From positions 62,001-126,000 of the forward strand of contig JBJYXV010000088.1 in NCBI GenBank assembly GCA_046260155.1: a DNA stretch of 64,000 bases. The letters run 5' to 3'. The notes under the pieces are model-generated. The model did no database searches and was not told where the DNA came from. It saw nothing but the letters and a program-made list of their open reading frames with translations. This DNA is from PFL25 sp046260155. Its GTDB lineage: Bacteria; Chloroflexota; Anaerolineae; Anaerolineales; UBA4823. Each line of letters begins with the position of its first letter. The stretch's first letter is position 1. The translations under genes were made by a program, and so were the position numbers. This document shows, one piece after another, positions 36,462 through 45,348 of this stretch.

Positions 36462-38228
36462 CTAATCAACCACCCGCAAATGCAGTTCACGCAGCTGGAT
36501 TGGTTCAACGGGCGAAGGTGCATCAGCCATCACATCGCGGGCGGCCTGGTTTTTGGGGAACGCGATCACCTCCCGGATGTTCGGTTCACCTGCCAGGACC
36601 ATGCACAGGCGGTCGATACCTGGTGCAATGCCACCATGGGGGGGTGTCCCGTATTCAAATGCTTCCAACATATGACCAAAGCGTTCCTTGGCAACATCCG
36701 GGTCCAACCCGATCAGCTTGAAGACCTTTTCCTGCAGCTTGCGATCGTGAATCCTGATCGAACCTCCACCGACCTCGTAATCATTAACTACTAGATCATA
36801 CTGCTGTCCGCGTGCCTTTCCGGGATCGGTGTCGAGCAGAGCTAAATCCTCAACCATGGGAGCGGTAAACAGGTGGTGGCTCGGGTCCCAACGCTTTTCA
36901 TCTTCGTTCCAAACGACGAAAGGAAAGTCAACGATCCAGCAGAAAGCGAGCACATCCGGGTCTCTCAGGCCCAGGCGATCAGCAAGCATGACCCTCAACC
37001 TGCCTAAAGCCTCATAAACAACGGCGGTCTTGTCCGCGACAAAAAGCAACAAATCACCTGCCTGGGCATCAAACCGCTCCAGGATTGTTCTTAGGTCAGA
37101 TTCTGACAGGAATTTCGCAAAGGATGAGCGCTGCTCACCATCAGTGGTCAGCGCAAGGTAAGCCAGGCCGCGTGCCCCAAATTGGTCCACGTAGGAAACT
37201 AATTCATCGATATCTTTACGGCTGTAGTCACCCAGCCCCCTGGCATTTAACCCGCAAACCTGCCCACCGCTGGAAATCGCGCCTTCAAAAACTTTAAATC
37301 CACTTCCGCTGGCAATATCGCTGATCTCCACCAGCTCCATCCCGAATCGCAAATCCGGATTATCTTTACCAAAGCGCCGCATCGCTTCCTGGTATGTCAG
37401 GCGGGGCCATGGACTGAATAGCAGCTTTTTCTCCGGAACAATCTCTTCAACCAGGCGTGAAAACATTTCTTCAATTAAGGACATAATGTCTTCCCGCTCG
37501 ATAAATGACATCTCCAAGTCCAGCTGTGTGAATTCAGGCTGCCGGTCCCCACGTTGATCCTCATCCCTGAAACAGCGTGCAATCTGGAAGTAGCGCTGCA
37601 TCCCGGCTACCATGAGCAGCTGTTTCAATTGCTGAGGGGATTGAGGCAGTGCATAAAACTCACCAGGGTGGACTCGTGAAGGAACCAGGTAATCGCGGGC
37701 TCCCTCCGGTGTGGTTTTAAACAAGATCGGCGTTTCAATCTCCAGGAAACCCTGTTTGTCGAGGAAATCACGGATGAACTTAATGATGCGGTGGCGGAGC
37801 ACCAGGTTATTGGTCATACGCTCGTGTCGCAGGTCAAGGTATCGGTAGCGCAGTCGGGTTTGCTCGTCAACCTCTTCTTCTTTATTGATCGGGAATGGAG
37901 GAGTTTTTGCTTGGTTGAGTACTTTCAATTCCAGTACTTCAACCTCGATTTCACCGGTCGCAAGATTTGGGTTTTGCATGCCCATGGGTCGTTGGCGCAC
38001 GATTCCATGGACCTCGATCACCCATTCCGAGCGAAGTGGGACTGCCTCGTGATGCGATTCAGGGGAAATATCCGGGTTGAAGACTACCTGCACAAAACCT
38101 GACCGGTCACGCAAATCAACAAAGGTAACCCCACCATGATCCCTCCTGCGATTTACCCAGCCCGAAAGACGGACCGATTTGCCTACATCTGAAAGCCTCA
38201 AACTGCCACAGGCATAAGATTCTTCCAT
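36462..38228 (-). CDS. aspS: Aspartyl-tRNA synthetase
   Basis: The 588-residue class II synthetase charges tRNA-Asp (possibly also tRNA-Asn). It has the N-terminal OB-fold anticodon domain (VRLSGWVNRRRDHGGVTFVD), motif 2 ARCFRDEDQRGDRQPEFTQ, the bacterial GAD insertion in the middle and motif 3 PPHGGIAPGIDRLCMVLAG. Length is normal for bacteria. AGGAGG sits just ahead of the ATG. The leader upstream carries an intrinsic-terminator-like hairpin (38276-38308), which suggests attenuation. A 6S RNA candidate lies just downstream. Confidence 0.95.
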   Translation of the reverse strand: MEESYACGSLRLSDVGKSVRLSGWVNRRRDHGGVTFVDLRDRSGFVQVVFNPDISPESHHEAVPLRSEWVIEVHGIVRQRPMGMQNPNLATGEIEVEVLELKVLNQAKTPPFPINKEEEVDEQTRLRYRYLDLRHERMTNNLVLRHRIIKFIRDFLDKQGFLEIETPILFKTTPEGARDYLVPSRVHPGEFYALPQSPQQLKQLLMVAGMQRYFQIARCFRDEDQRGDRQPEFTQLDLEMSFIEREDIMSLIEEMFSRLVEEIVPEKKLLFSPWPRLTYQEAMRRFGKDNPDLRFGMELVEISDIASGSGFKVFEGAISSGGQVCGLNARGLGDYSRKDIDELVSYVDQFGARGLAYLALTTDGEQRSSFAKFLSESDLRTILERFDAQAGDLLLFVADKTAVVYEALGRLRVMLADRLGLRDPDVLAFCWIVDFPFVVWNEDEKRWDPSHHLFTAPMVEDLALLDTDPGKARGQQYDLVVNDYEVGGGSIRIHDRKLQEKVFKLIGLDPDVAKERFGHMLEAFEYGTPPHGGIAPGIDRLCMVLAGEPNIREVIAFPKNQAARDVMADAPSPVEPIQLRELHLRVVD

Positions 38229-38275
38229 GCTCGACCTCCTGGAGTAAACATGCTAAAAAATTGCTTGGCTGCTAA

Positions 38276-38308
38276 AATAAAAAGCCCTCCGCAGGTTACG
38301 CGTCGGGC
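38276..38308 (-). promoter_or_regulatory. Terminator-like hairpin in the aspS leader
   Basis: On the minus strand GCCC-GA-CGC / GCG-GA-GGGC (38284-38308) forms a 9-step stem including tandem GA pairs, followed by TTTTTATTTT. It lies about 50 bases before aspS and after a likely -10 (TATAAT at about 38455-38460). A terminator inside a leader implies attenuation. The T-box consensus AGGGTGGNACCGCG was not found. Confidence 0.55.
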
Positions 38309-38495
38309 AACCAACTTTCGACGCAATGATACCTAAACCAACGAACCGGGGTTTTCACTGCCCTGAGCGAACCCTCGATGATTCGGACTTGACGATTTGA
38401 ATTGAGTTTGCAGCTGGATATTCATCGAAATCTCAGCGTCATTAATTCACGGCATTATAGCATGAGAGTGATCGTGCGGGATTAATAACTTGACA

Positions 38496-40577
38496 ATGAG
38501 GCTCGATCTAATTTATAGTGAAATTAAGATGCTGCCTGATCTCGGCGATTTATCTCCTGATTTGGAATGGATGCTGCAAAGTGGCCAGGTAGATGAGCGT
38601 ACATTAATTGCGGTCCTGGTTCGAAATTACTATCCAGGCATCTACCAAATGGCACTCTCTCGCCTAGCATATCCTGAAGAAGCACAGCGCGTGGCCGCAG
38701 AGACCTTCGTCCAGGCTGTCCTCAATTCATCCACTTACCGGGGGACATCCTCTGTTTCGGACTGGTTGGAGGAGATTTCAATTCGGATTGGAGATCAGCA
38801 GAAGGTCTTTCTCCAGGATCAGGAGCTGCTCAATCCACAGTTAATCCAATCGATCCGGCATTCGCAGGAAAGTAAAGATTTATCCCCCTTGGAACTGGAA
38901 AACATTACCCGGGAAATCAAAACCAAATTACAGGCCCGGAAAACTTTTACCAGAAAGACAATTTCGCTGCAGGTGTTTGGTTTCTTGGGAATTATCGGGC
39001 TGGTTCTGCTGATCATGATGGGAAGCAGGAACTTATGGACGCCTGGCCCTGCCGATGAAGATACTGCTTCGAATCTTGAAGTGGGAAATGAACAATTTAC
39101 CGGTAAGGATCTTATCCGGCCGCAGGGAATCGGTCAAGATGAAGAGGCATCCTCCATTCAACCTCTTTCGCTAAACTCCAGCAGTGATGAGATCAGAGAG
39201 CGCATGATGTTGAGCACCCAATTTTGGGATACCATGTGGGCCGAGATCGTCGTCACCTTTCACGGGCCTACGGGTTATATCGGCCCTCCTTTTCGGGAGC
39301 GGCACCAATTTTGGATTGACCCGCAGTCTGGGGGTATGCTGGTCAGCGGGCCCTTGGATGGATTTCCAAATTTCATCGATCGATTTACCCTCCCCGCCGA
39401 CATGGATATGGCGCAAGGAATTACATGGGGGGATGAATATGCCAACATTGGCAGCCTGTGGCCATGGTTTACCATCCATCTCGAGACAATAATAAGATTC
39501 CCTTATGTATTAAAGTACCTGGGGCAAAACCCGGCTTTAGACGGCATCATCGAGGTGACCTATACACCAGTCGGTGAACAAAAATGGGCTGGACACCAGG
39601 CGCTCATTATCGATCTGATCCCTGAAACAGGAACCAGTTATGGTCGCATCTACCTTGAACCTGAAACTGGAATTGTTCTCCGTGAGCAGTACTATGCTCC
39701 GGGCTCAAACAGGAAGATAATTATTGAATCCAGCATAAAGGATTTGAAGATCAACCAACCAAAACCACGAATGTGGAAAGGACCGGATAATGTTTTCCAT
39801 CCCCCACGGAATTTCTTGCAGGGGCACAACACCGAAGATCAAAACACCACCAGCTGGTCGACCCCAACTTCTCCATTCGATTATAGAAGGGCAATTTCTC
39901 CGTCAAATTTTGATCCGTCGAGATCTGAGCTGGTATTTATAAAATCATCCCTCTTTGACGATCAGGAATCAGAAACAGAAACCTACAGCATCTATGCTGA
40001 TAATATCCACCTGGGTGAAATTGACCTTCCCGATCCCCTGCGCATAATGTGCACCCGTTCACCCGATGGAAATATAATCGCATATACGAACCAGACTTAC
40101 TTTCCTGCTGGAGACGACAATCATATCTATTGGTTCGATTTAAGACAATTAGAGATTACAAGTATTGATCTCCCAGTAATGTCAGTGCAGCGCATCAGTT
40201 TTTCACCAGACAACCGCAGCCTGGCTATATCCGGATACAATGAACAGGTAGGAAAGGATCAATTCATCGTGCTGGATACAGCAAGCAATACAACCAGACT
40301 GCTACCCATTCCTAACAGTTGGAACCCGATATCCTGGACCCCAGATGGAAACCAGATAATGGTTTTAGAACCGACGTATACCAATCATGAATCAGGTTCT
40401 CAGCACATCATCAGTTTCTATGCGGCTACAGATGGGCAATTAATCGATCAAATCCAGGTTAATGGGTTGCCTGCTGACAATATTACTCAGCAGGTACCAA
40501 TCGAGGATTGGGTAGCCAAATTTGATCTTTCCATCCAAGATCTCACTTCTTGCACCATTCCAGAACCAGAGGATTGA
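38496..40577 (+). CDS. Sigma-factor-like N-terminus, one TM helix, extracytoplasmic beta-propeller-like domain
   Basis: The 693-residue protein is a mosaic. Residues 35-100 (RTLIAVLVRNYYPGIYQMAL; EEAQRVAAETFVQAVLN) resemble region 2 of ECF sigma factors, but no region 4 follows. A single TM helix lies at about 157-176 (LQVFGFLGIIGLVLLIMMG). The external part has a lipoprotein-carrier-like beta region (about 220-420) and then PD40/TolB-like repeats (SPDGNIIAYTN; SFSPDNRSLAISG; SWTPDGNQIMVLE). No catalytic motif is seen. The start could also be ATG 38529. It may be a surface sensor with a vestigial sigma domain; this is inference. Confidence 0.65.
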   Translation: MRLDLIYSEIKMLPDLGDLSPDLEWMLQSGQVDERTLIAVLVRNYYPGIYQMALSRLAYPEEAQRVAAETFVQAVLNSSTYRGTSSVSDWLEEISIRIGDQQKVFLQDQELLNPQLIQSIRHSQESKDLSPLELENITREIKTKLQARKTFTRKTISLQVFGFLGIIGLVLLIMMGSRNLWTPGPADEDTASNLEVGNEQFTGKDLIRPQGIGQDEEASSIQPLSLNSSSDEIRERMMLSTQFWDTMWAEIVVTFHGPTGYIGPPFRERHQFWIDPQSGGMLVSGPLDGFPNFIDRFTLPADMDMAQGITWGDEYANIGSLWPWFTIHLETIIRFPYVLKYLGQNPALDGIIEVTYTPVGEQKWAGHQALIIDLIPETGTSYGRIYLEPETGIVLREQYYAPGSNRKIIIESSIKDLKINQPKPRMWKGPDNVFHPPRNFLQGHNTEDQNTTSWSTPTSPFDYRRAISPSNFDPSRSELVFIKSSLFDDQESETETYSIYADNIHLGEIDLPDPLRIMCTRSPDGNIIAYTNQTYFPAGDDNHIYWFDLRQLEITSIDLPVMSVQRISFSPDNRSLAISGYNEQVGKDQFIVLDTASNTTRLLPIPNSWNPISWTPDGNQIMVLEPTYTNHESGSQHIISFYAATDGQLIDQIQVNGLPADNITQQVPIEDWVAKFDLSIQDLTSCTIPEPED

Positions 40578-40742
40578 TCAAAACCGTACTTTAGGAGGTT
40601 CAGTAATCTGCAAGCCTCTTCCCTCATCAAGAATGGCTTCTGCCGAGCTGAAGGATCAGCGATGAATTGGTACACGATCCCCTAGCGGATGAATTTTATC
40701 TCGCGAATTACAAACCTGCAGTTTCCAAAGAGAATCTATTAG

Positions 40743-41594
40743 GTGGACAAAAAACAATCTGCCAATAAAGGAAATTTAGAATTTCTACTACAGTACCTGG
40801 CCTGTCCTGCAGATGGGATATCTGATCTCAGGATAATTCGGAATGCTGATGATCAAGCTATTGCCTTGCGTTCACAGAATCGTGAATACCCCGTAATTGA
40901 CAATATTCCCAACATGATGCCTGGCAATGAAGTCAAGCTTGACCCAGCCTGGAGGAAGTGGGAGGCTCTGCTGGGAAAATGGATCAAAGCCTTTAGCAGC
41001 CAAACCGGACCTGAGCTATCCGAGGAGAGAGATCCCGTCGCCGGATATATCGCGGGGATAATTGCTAGCAGCGAAGTGCCTTTGATTCTCGATATCGGAT
41101 GTGGAACTACTGCATGGACTCCCTACATGGAAGCCTGCGGCGAAGAAGTAAGCTGGATTGGCATCGATCCTCTTATAGGGCATCAAACCAGGCGCTATCC
41201 ATTTGTGCAAGGCATAGGGGAATATTTACCGTTCAGATCTAGTGTGTTCAATGCCACTCTTTACAGCCTGGTACTGAGCAATATGCTCGATCCACATCTC
41301 TCTATGCAACAGGCACATAGGGTCATGAAACCTAGCGGAAAGCTATATATCAGGTATTTCACTGCCCGAATTGATCCCCGGTATTTAATCTGGAAAATGC
41401 TGAACAGTCTAGGAATTTTATGGCCATATAACCAATTTTACCGATGGGTTTTCACCAATCAATCTCTTCAGCATCTCTTGCGTGGCACTGGATTTGAACT
41501 TGCGGAAAGGGTATTGCTTTGCGATGTTTGCCCAATTAGCCAGCAATGCCCTGATGCTGGATCCGAATATTTTGTTACCGGGCGGAGAGTTTGA
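40743..41594 (+). CDS. SAM-dependent methyltransferase with Trm112-like N-terminus
   Basis: The 283-residue protein opens with a Trm112-like segment (LACPADGISDLRI; REYPVIDNIPNMMP), here without the second cysteine pair. A class I methyltransferase fold follows, with motif I LILDIGCGTTAWTPYM, an acidic residue at the end of strand 2 (WIGIDPL) and motif VMKPSGKLYIRYF. The substrate is unknown; small molecules or quinone-like lipids are possible. Start is GTG at 40743 with a weak AGG just upstream. A hairpin follows the stop codon. Confidence 0.75.
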   Translation: MDKKQSANKGNLEFLLQYLACPADGISDLRIIRNADDQAIALRSQNREYPVIDNIPNMMPGNEVKLDPAWRKWEALLGKWIKAFSSQTGPELSEERDPVAGYIAGIIASSEVPLILDIGCGTTAWTPYMEACGEEVSWIGIDPLIGHQTRRYPFVQGIGEYLPFRSSVFNATLYSLVLSNMLDPHLSMQQAHRVMKPSGKLYIRYFTARIDPRYLIWKMLNSLGILWPYNQFYRWVFTNQSLQHLLRGTGFELAERVLLCDVCPISQQCPDAGSEYFVTGRRV

Positions 41595-41609
41595 CCAATT
41601 GTAAGTTAC

Positions 41610-41637
41610 CCAGGACCCCTTGCAAGGGGACACCTGG
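41610..41637 (+). terminator. Hairpin after methyltransferase gene
   Basis: CCAGG-A-CCCCTT / AAGGGG-ACA-CCTGG folds into a long stem with almost no loop; GCGAAAAATT follows instead of a U-tract. It separates convergent genes, and AATTTTTCGC on the minus strand precedes it. Confidence 0.5.
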
Positions 41638-41689
41638 TGCGAAAAATTCCAGCACATTCAGATTTTTAAAGGCAGAGAAGCTTGAGTTT

Positions 41690-42262
41690 CTACCAGCGGA
41701 AAAAATAACGCGGCGTCTCAGTGCAGTATCGATCAAAATCCTCACCAAACTGCCTTCGCAGGTGAATTTCCTCGTTAGTCACCATCCAATGTCCGATGAT
41801 CGCCCAGATCAACAACCAAACCAGACTGTAAAGGGATGGCTGGTATACAAAAATGCCCACCACTATCACCCAACCACCCAGCATCTGCGGATTGCGCGAA
41901 TAACGGTAAGGACCACTTTTCACGATACCATCCATTTTCAGGCCGAACGCATGGGCTATCCCGAACCAAATCATTGTCCCAAAAGCCACCAGCATTCCCA
42001 GGCAGACCAAAACCAGCGCAGCCAGCTTGTTCCACGTACCGTTTGGCATCCAATCCCAAGCCCACTGTGCAGGCAGGTAAAGGTAAGGGAAACAAAAGAA
42101 GGCGACAAAAATAAGCAGCTGCAGGATCGCGGACACCCTTCCCAGCCGGCCTTTTTGCAGATAATCTCGGGCAACAATATGATTAAAGACGAAGTAGGCC
42201 AGGATGAGCAGCAGGGCTGCTGAAATCAAGTAGATCACCACCCGCAAATTCATTGCCTCCAT
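41690..42262 (-). CDS. ICMT/PEMT-type membrane methyltransferase
   Basis: The 190-residue membrane protein has about five hydrophobic helices. The C-terminal signature of the isoprenylcysteine carboxyl methyltransferase family is clear: VKSGPYRYSRNPQMLGG (SAM site) and NEEIHLRRQFGEDFDRYCTET with the RY pair. Family members methylate prenylated cysteine, phospholipid amines or other lipid thiols or carboxylates. A paralogue lies 327 bases upstream on the same strand. The substrate is unknown. Confidence 0.8.
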   Translation of the reverse strand: MEAMNLRVVIYLISAALLLILAYFVFNHIVARDYLQKGRLGRVSAILQLLIFVAFFCFPYLYLPAQWAWDWMPNGTWNKLAALVLVCLGMLVAFGTMIWFGIAHAFGLKMDGIVKSGPYRYSRNPQMLGGWVIVVGIFVYQPSLYSLVWLLIWAIIGHWMVTNEEIHLRRQFGEDFDRYCTETPRYFFRW

Positions 42263-42588
42263 GAATCACTTGTCACTGGTGCTGAACCGAATCCTCCCTG
42301 CTCAATCCCGGATCTCTATAAGCACTTTTCCTTCATCCGGTCACTGTAATTGCAACGCCAAAGCTGCTCAGATATTTGCGAATTAACCGAGAGGCTGGTT
42401 CGCCGGGTAAAATAATTCTCGTTGCAAAATTCAAATTAGGCTATCAATCCAAGAAGCTGCAATTTGAAACAGGGATCATCATAATTCGGGAGAGCGAGAA
42501 CTGTCTGGATATCCTTGCAGCACCTGTTTACTGGAAATAGATGCCATGTAGAAGTTCATGATGGAATTAATCTTTATATTTTGACTAC
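42263..42588. other. 326-base gap between two ICMT-like genes
   Basis: No convincing gene, RNA or terminator was found. A short open stretch on the plus strand (about 42330-42540, KIILVAKFKLGYQ) has no start codon. It is probably the leader of the 41690-42262 gene plus decayed sequence. Confidence 0.4.
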
Positions 42589-43140
42589 CTAATCGCTCTG
42601 CATGCGCCTGAGAATCCCAGCCAAGAAATTCACTCTTGGTACTCTTTCGATATAACGCCGATATTGATCGCCGAACTTCTTGATACAGTATTGGTCTGCT
42701 TTGAAGGTATCTGCGTAAACAAGAATCATCGATATGCTGCCAAGCAACAAGCTGGTCCAATGGCATGCGATCAGCATCACGCCCAGGTTGATCAACAGCC
42801 AGGCGGTGCCGTTCTGCGGGTGCCGCACGATCGCGTAAATTCCGGAATCGACCAGGATCGTCGTTTGGGTGTAGCTCTCACCATCAGGCACTCCACCCTT
42901 TCTACGAAATGTGAAAATCGGTAGCATGCCAAAAATGCCTGCGACCCACAGGCAGATCCATCCCGCCCATTGCAGCTCTTCCAATCCAGTATTCTTCAGG
43001 AAAAAAGCCAGCACAATTTGAGCGATGGTTAGAACGCTGGCAATAGAAGCCAATAAATAGGGATGCAGGTCGTAAAATAAATCTTTGTACCGGTCCATTT
43101 TCATCTCTCTTGGTGATATATCCATCACCTTGCTGAACAT
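42589..43140 (-). CDS. ICMT/PEMT-type membrane methyltransferase, second copy
   Basis: The 183-residue membrane protein has helices typical of the family and the SAM-binding motif VDSGIYAIVRHPQNGTAW, followed by ADQYCIKKFGDQYRRYIERV. The usual Arg-His-Pro is intact, as in phospholipid or isoprenylcysteine methyltransferases. An internal ATG (residues MKMDRYKDL) could be the true start, because the first twelve residues are not conserved-looking. It is a divergent paralogue of the next minus-strand gene, not a recent duplicate. Confidence 0.78.
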   Translation of the reverse strand: MFSKVMDISPREMKMDRYKDLFYDLHPYLLASIASVLTIAQIVLAFFLKNTGLEELQWAGWICLWVAGIFGMLPIFTFRRKGGVPDGESYTQTTILVDSGIYAIVRHPQNGTAWLLINLGVMLIACHWTSLLLGSISMILVYADTFKADQYCIKKFGDQYRRYIERVPRVNFLAGILRRMQSD

Positions 43141-43407
43141 CCGAATCTCATCTCCGGTTGTAATTCACCACGTATTCTGCCTTGACCGCAGGAAGAATAA
43201 AAACGTAATGAGGTAACACTCGCTGCGTCCCTCCGACACACATGCATTATCCCGATTTGTTCAAAAAATTATTCCACTATACATTCGGTTTGTATTTCTG
43301 CTTCAATATCTAGGCAGTACGTATCTCAAGTCACATATCTGAGGGCTCAGGTTTGCAAGATCAATGAGTCAGGGTGAACTTACCTGGATCAATCAGGGGA
43401 TCCGAAT
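43141..43407. other. 267-base intergenic stretch
   Basis: AT-rich DNA between two minus-strand methyltransferase genes. I see no ORF with a start and ribosome site, no strong hairpin and no tRNA. It probably holds the promoter of the 42589-43140 gene. Confidence 0.4.
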
Positions 43408-44013
43408 TTAACCGATCTTTTGAAAAACCAGGTGATGTGCAAAGAGCGATCGCTCATGGTGAAGTTCTTTCAATCGATTTTCCACAAATTGAGACATGAT
43501 CGCTTCAAAGGTATATAAGCCATAATTTTTTACAAAAGGTTGAAATAATTCCACGATGAATTTCGGGAATGTTAGATCGAACCAGAGAAAGTACCCACCG
43601 GTTGTAAGCACTCTTGACACCTCGTGCACAGCTCCCTTCCAATTAGGGACATGGTGAAACACATTTTGTGAAACCACTAAATCGAAATATCCATCTTCAA
43701 AACTAAGGTTCGAAGCATCCTCGATCTGGTATCGCAATCCATCTTTCTCTGGATGAGTTCTTTTCGCGATTTCAATCTGTGCTGGGTCAAAATCTGTTCC
43801 AATCACACTCATCTGATAGTCTTCGCTTAGAAATGCCGATACTGATCCAATTCCACAGCCAAGCTCAAGTGTATTATGCAAATTCTCAACAGGCAGTTGA
43901 TCTAATCGCGAGCGCACTTTTTGAATATTTCTTTGGCCTTTTCTCTCGCGATTTACAAATATTTTTTCAATTCTTGTCATTGCCATAGGATCTACCTGGC
44001 CAATCAAATCCAA
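43408..44013 (-). CDS. Class I SAM-dependent methyltransferase
   Basis: The 201-residue soluble protein has motif I as TLELGCGIGSVSAFLSE, an acidic residue ending strand 2 (VIGTDFDPAQIE), motif II/III YFDLVVSQNVFHHVPNW and TTGGYFLWFDLTFP. It fits the Methyltransf_11 group, whose members act on small molecules such as quinone precursors. The first codon is TTG at 44013; ATG at 43986 or 43980 is equally possible. The upstream VKOR gene is on the same strand, 127 bases away. Confidence 0.82.
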   Translation of the reverse strand: MDLIGQVDPMAMTRIEKIFVNRERKGQRNIQKVRSRLDQLPVENLHNTLELGCGIGSVSAFLSEDYQMSVIGTDFDPAQIEIAKRTHPEKDGLRYQIEDASNLSFEDGYFDLVVSQNVFHHVPNWKGAVHEVSRVLTTGGYFLWFDLTFPKFIVELFQPFVKNYGLYTFEAIMSQFVENRLKELHHERSLFAHHLVFQKIG

Positions 44014-44140
44014 TTAATTCATCACACAGGATTCATATATTGATTACCATTGCCAAAAGAGGCGCGTGGTAGAAATTCTATGATCATCCAGGAGGGTGAA
44101 TTGGCAAAATACCATCCAATTTGAGTAGGCAAAATGGCCC

Positions 44141-45340
44141 TCAGAATTTGGTTAATTGGCGTAGTCCACCAGCCTCCTTGATCCTTGCGGTCGAATTCCA
44201 AAATAATAAGGTCATCACGACAGCCGAGGTTAAGCACCAGACACAGCTTGCTCCGATTACAAATGGTTCCAGGAATGTCAGGTAGATAGAAAAAAGAGTT
44301 CCGAAGAGCGATAATCCCCAAAGGCATAACAAACCGGCTCTACGCCATTTCCAATTGGCACTTAACGAAATGAACCATGCCAATCCAATGACAAGGTATC
44401 CTACCACGCCCAATAAGCCAATTGGGATCACCCCAAAGAGAGTTGCATAGGGGCTTTGCTGCACCGTGTTGCAATCCCCAACCGGCCCGCATACGGCTTC
44501 CGATTGAGTGACCTCAACATAAGCCATATAGCTGGCCACGCCGATGCCAACCACCATTAATAGGACAACAACCAAATTTGGCCATGGCTTGAGAAATTCG
44601 AGGGGGCGAAGTACCACCACTCCTGAGACCACAATTGAGAAAATCATCCCGGCCAGAATAACTGTCGAGATAGAATTGCCCGTTTTATCCTGCATAAACC
44701 GGTCCTTCACGGTCATATTCTCGAGCTCAGTGATCGAACCCCCGATTTGACCAGGCACATTGGAAACTTGCTCATCCTGGGTTTCTGCTGCTTCTTTTTC
44801 TTCTTCCGCCGGCAGTTCGGTGCCGGATTCACTTTCCTGATTTTCTGCAACTGCGGTTTCTTCGCTAACACTTTCTCCGGTATTACCCTTCGCAGGTTCA
44901 CTAACAGCCTCTTCGTTCAGCAGCGGTTCTAAACCAGGAATAGCAGGCCAATCTATACCGCCAGACGCTAACCCGCTTTCGATCAATTCAGGCAGCTTCT
45001 GGGGAATATCAACCGAGCCAATCAGAACAGTTTCTCCAATAACGAGTAGTGGAACACCAGCAATCTCTTGTGGGATATCGAACTTTTCAAGGGTGGCTAC
45101 GAAAAGTTGATTTCCTTCCTCTGTATAGGTATTGACGCCCACAATTACGACCTGCTCCCCATAATGCTCTAGGATAGGCGGCAGATCCTCCGTGATCACT
45201 TGATAACAATGGGGACAGGTTGGGGAGTAGAAAAGTATGGCGTGCACAACGGGTTGGTCCGCAGAAATCACTCTCACAGGAGTAATCAACATGAATAACG
45301 CGAACAATAAAATCACTCGAGCTGTTAATTTGTTTTTCAT
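44141..45340 (-). CDS. Thioredoxin-VKOR fusion
   Basis: The 399-residue protein has an N-terminal signal/TM segment and a thioredoxin-like domain with CPHC (Cys42, Cys45) facing outside. An acidic linker of about 80 residues (EEEKEAAETQDEQ) follows, and then a four- or five-helix VKOR domain. VKOR has the loop pair CGPVGDC (Cys284, Cys290) and the redox pair CVWC (Cys366, Cys369). VKOR reoxidises thioredoxin-like partners using quinone. The usual bacterial fusion has VKOR first; here the order is reversed. AAGGTAATA precedes the ATG. Mrp is encoded eight bases upstream, so they share an operon. Confidence 0.88.
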   Translation of the reverse strand: MKNKLTARVILLFALFMLITPVRVISADQPVVHAILFYSPTCPHCYQVITEDLPPILEHYGEQVVIVGVNTYTEEGNQLFVATLEKFDIPQEIAGVPLLVIGETVLIGSVDIPQKLPELIESGLASGGIDWPAIPGLEPLLNEEAVSEPAKGNTGESVSEETAVAENQESESGTELPAEEEKEAAETQDEQVSNVPGQIGGSITELENMTVKDRFMQDKTGNSISTVILAGMIFSIVVSGVVVLRPLEFLKPWPNLVVVLLMVVGIGVASYMAYVEVTQSEAVCGPVGDCNTVQQSPYATLFGVIPIGLLGVVGYLVIGLAWFISLSANWKWRRAGLLCLWGLSLFGTLFSIYLTFLEPFVIGASCVWCLTSAVVMTLLFWNSTARIKEAGGLRQLTKF

Positions 45341-45348
45341 TATTACCT

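Noticed and set aside
41591..42223. 210-codon plus-strand ORF
   Set aside because: Antisense to the ICMT-like gene, whose SAM-binding motif is unmistakable; no known domain in the ORF.
42310..42345. Possible remnant of a dehydrogenase C-terminus on the minus strand (DEGKVLIEIRD)
   Set aside because: Only eleven residues look familiar and stop codons flank them, so chance cannot be excluded.
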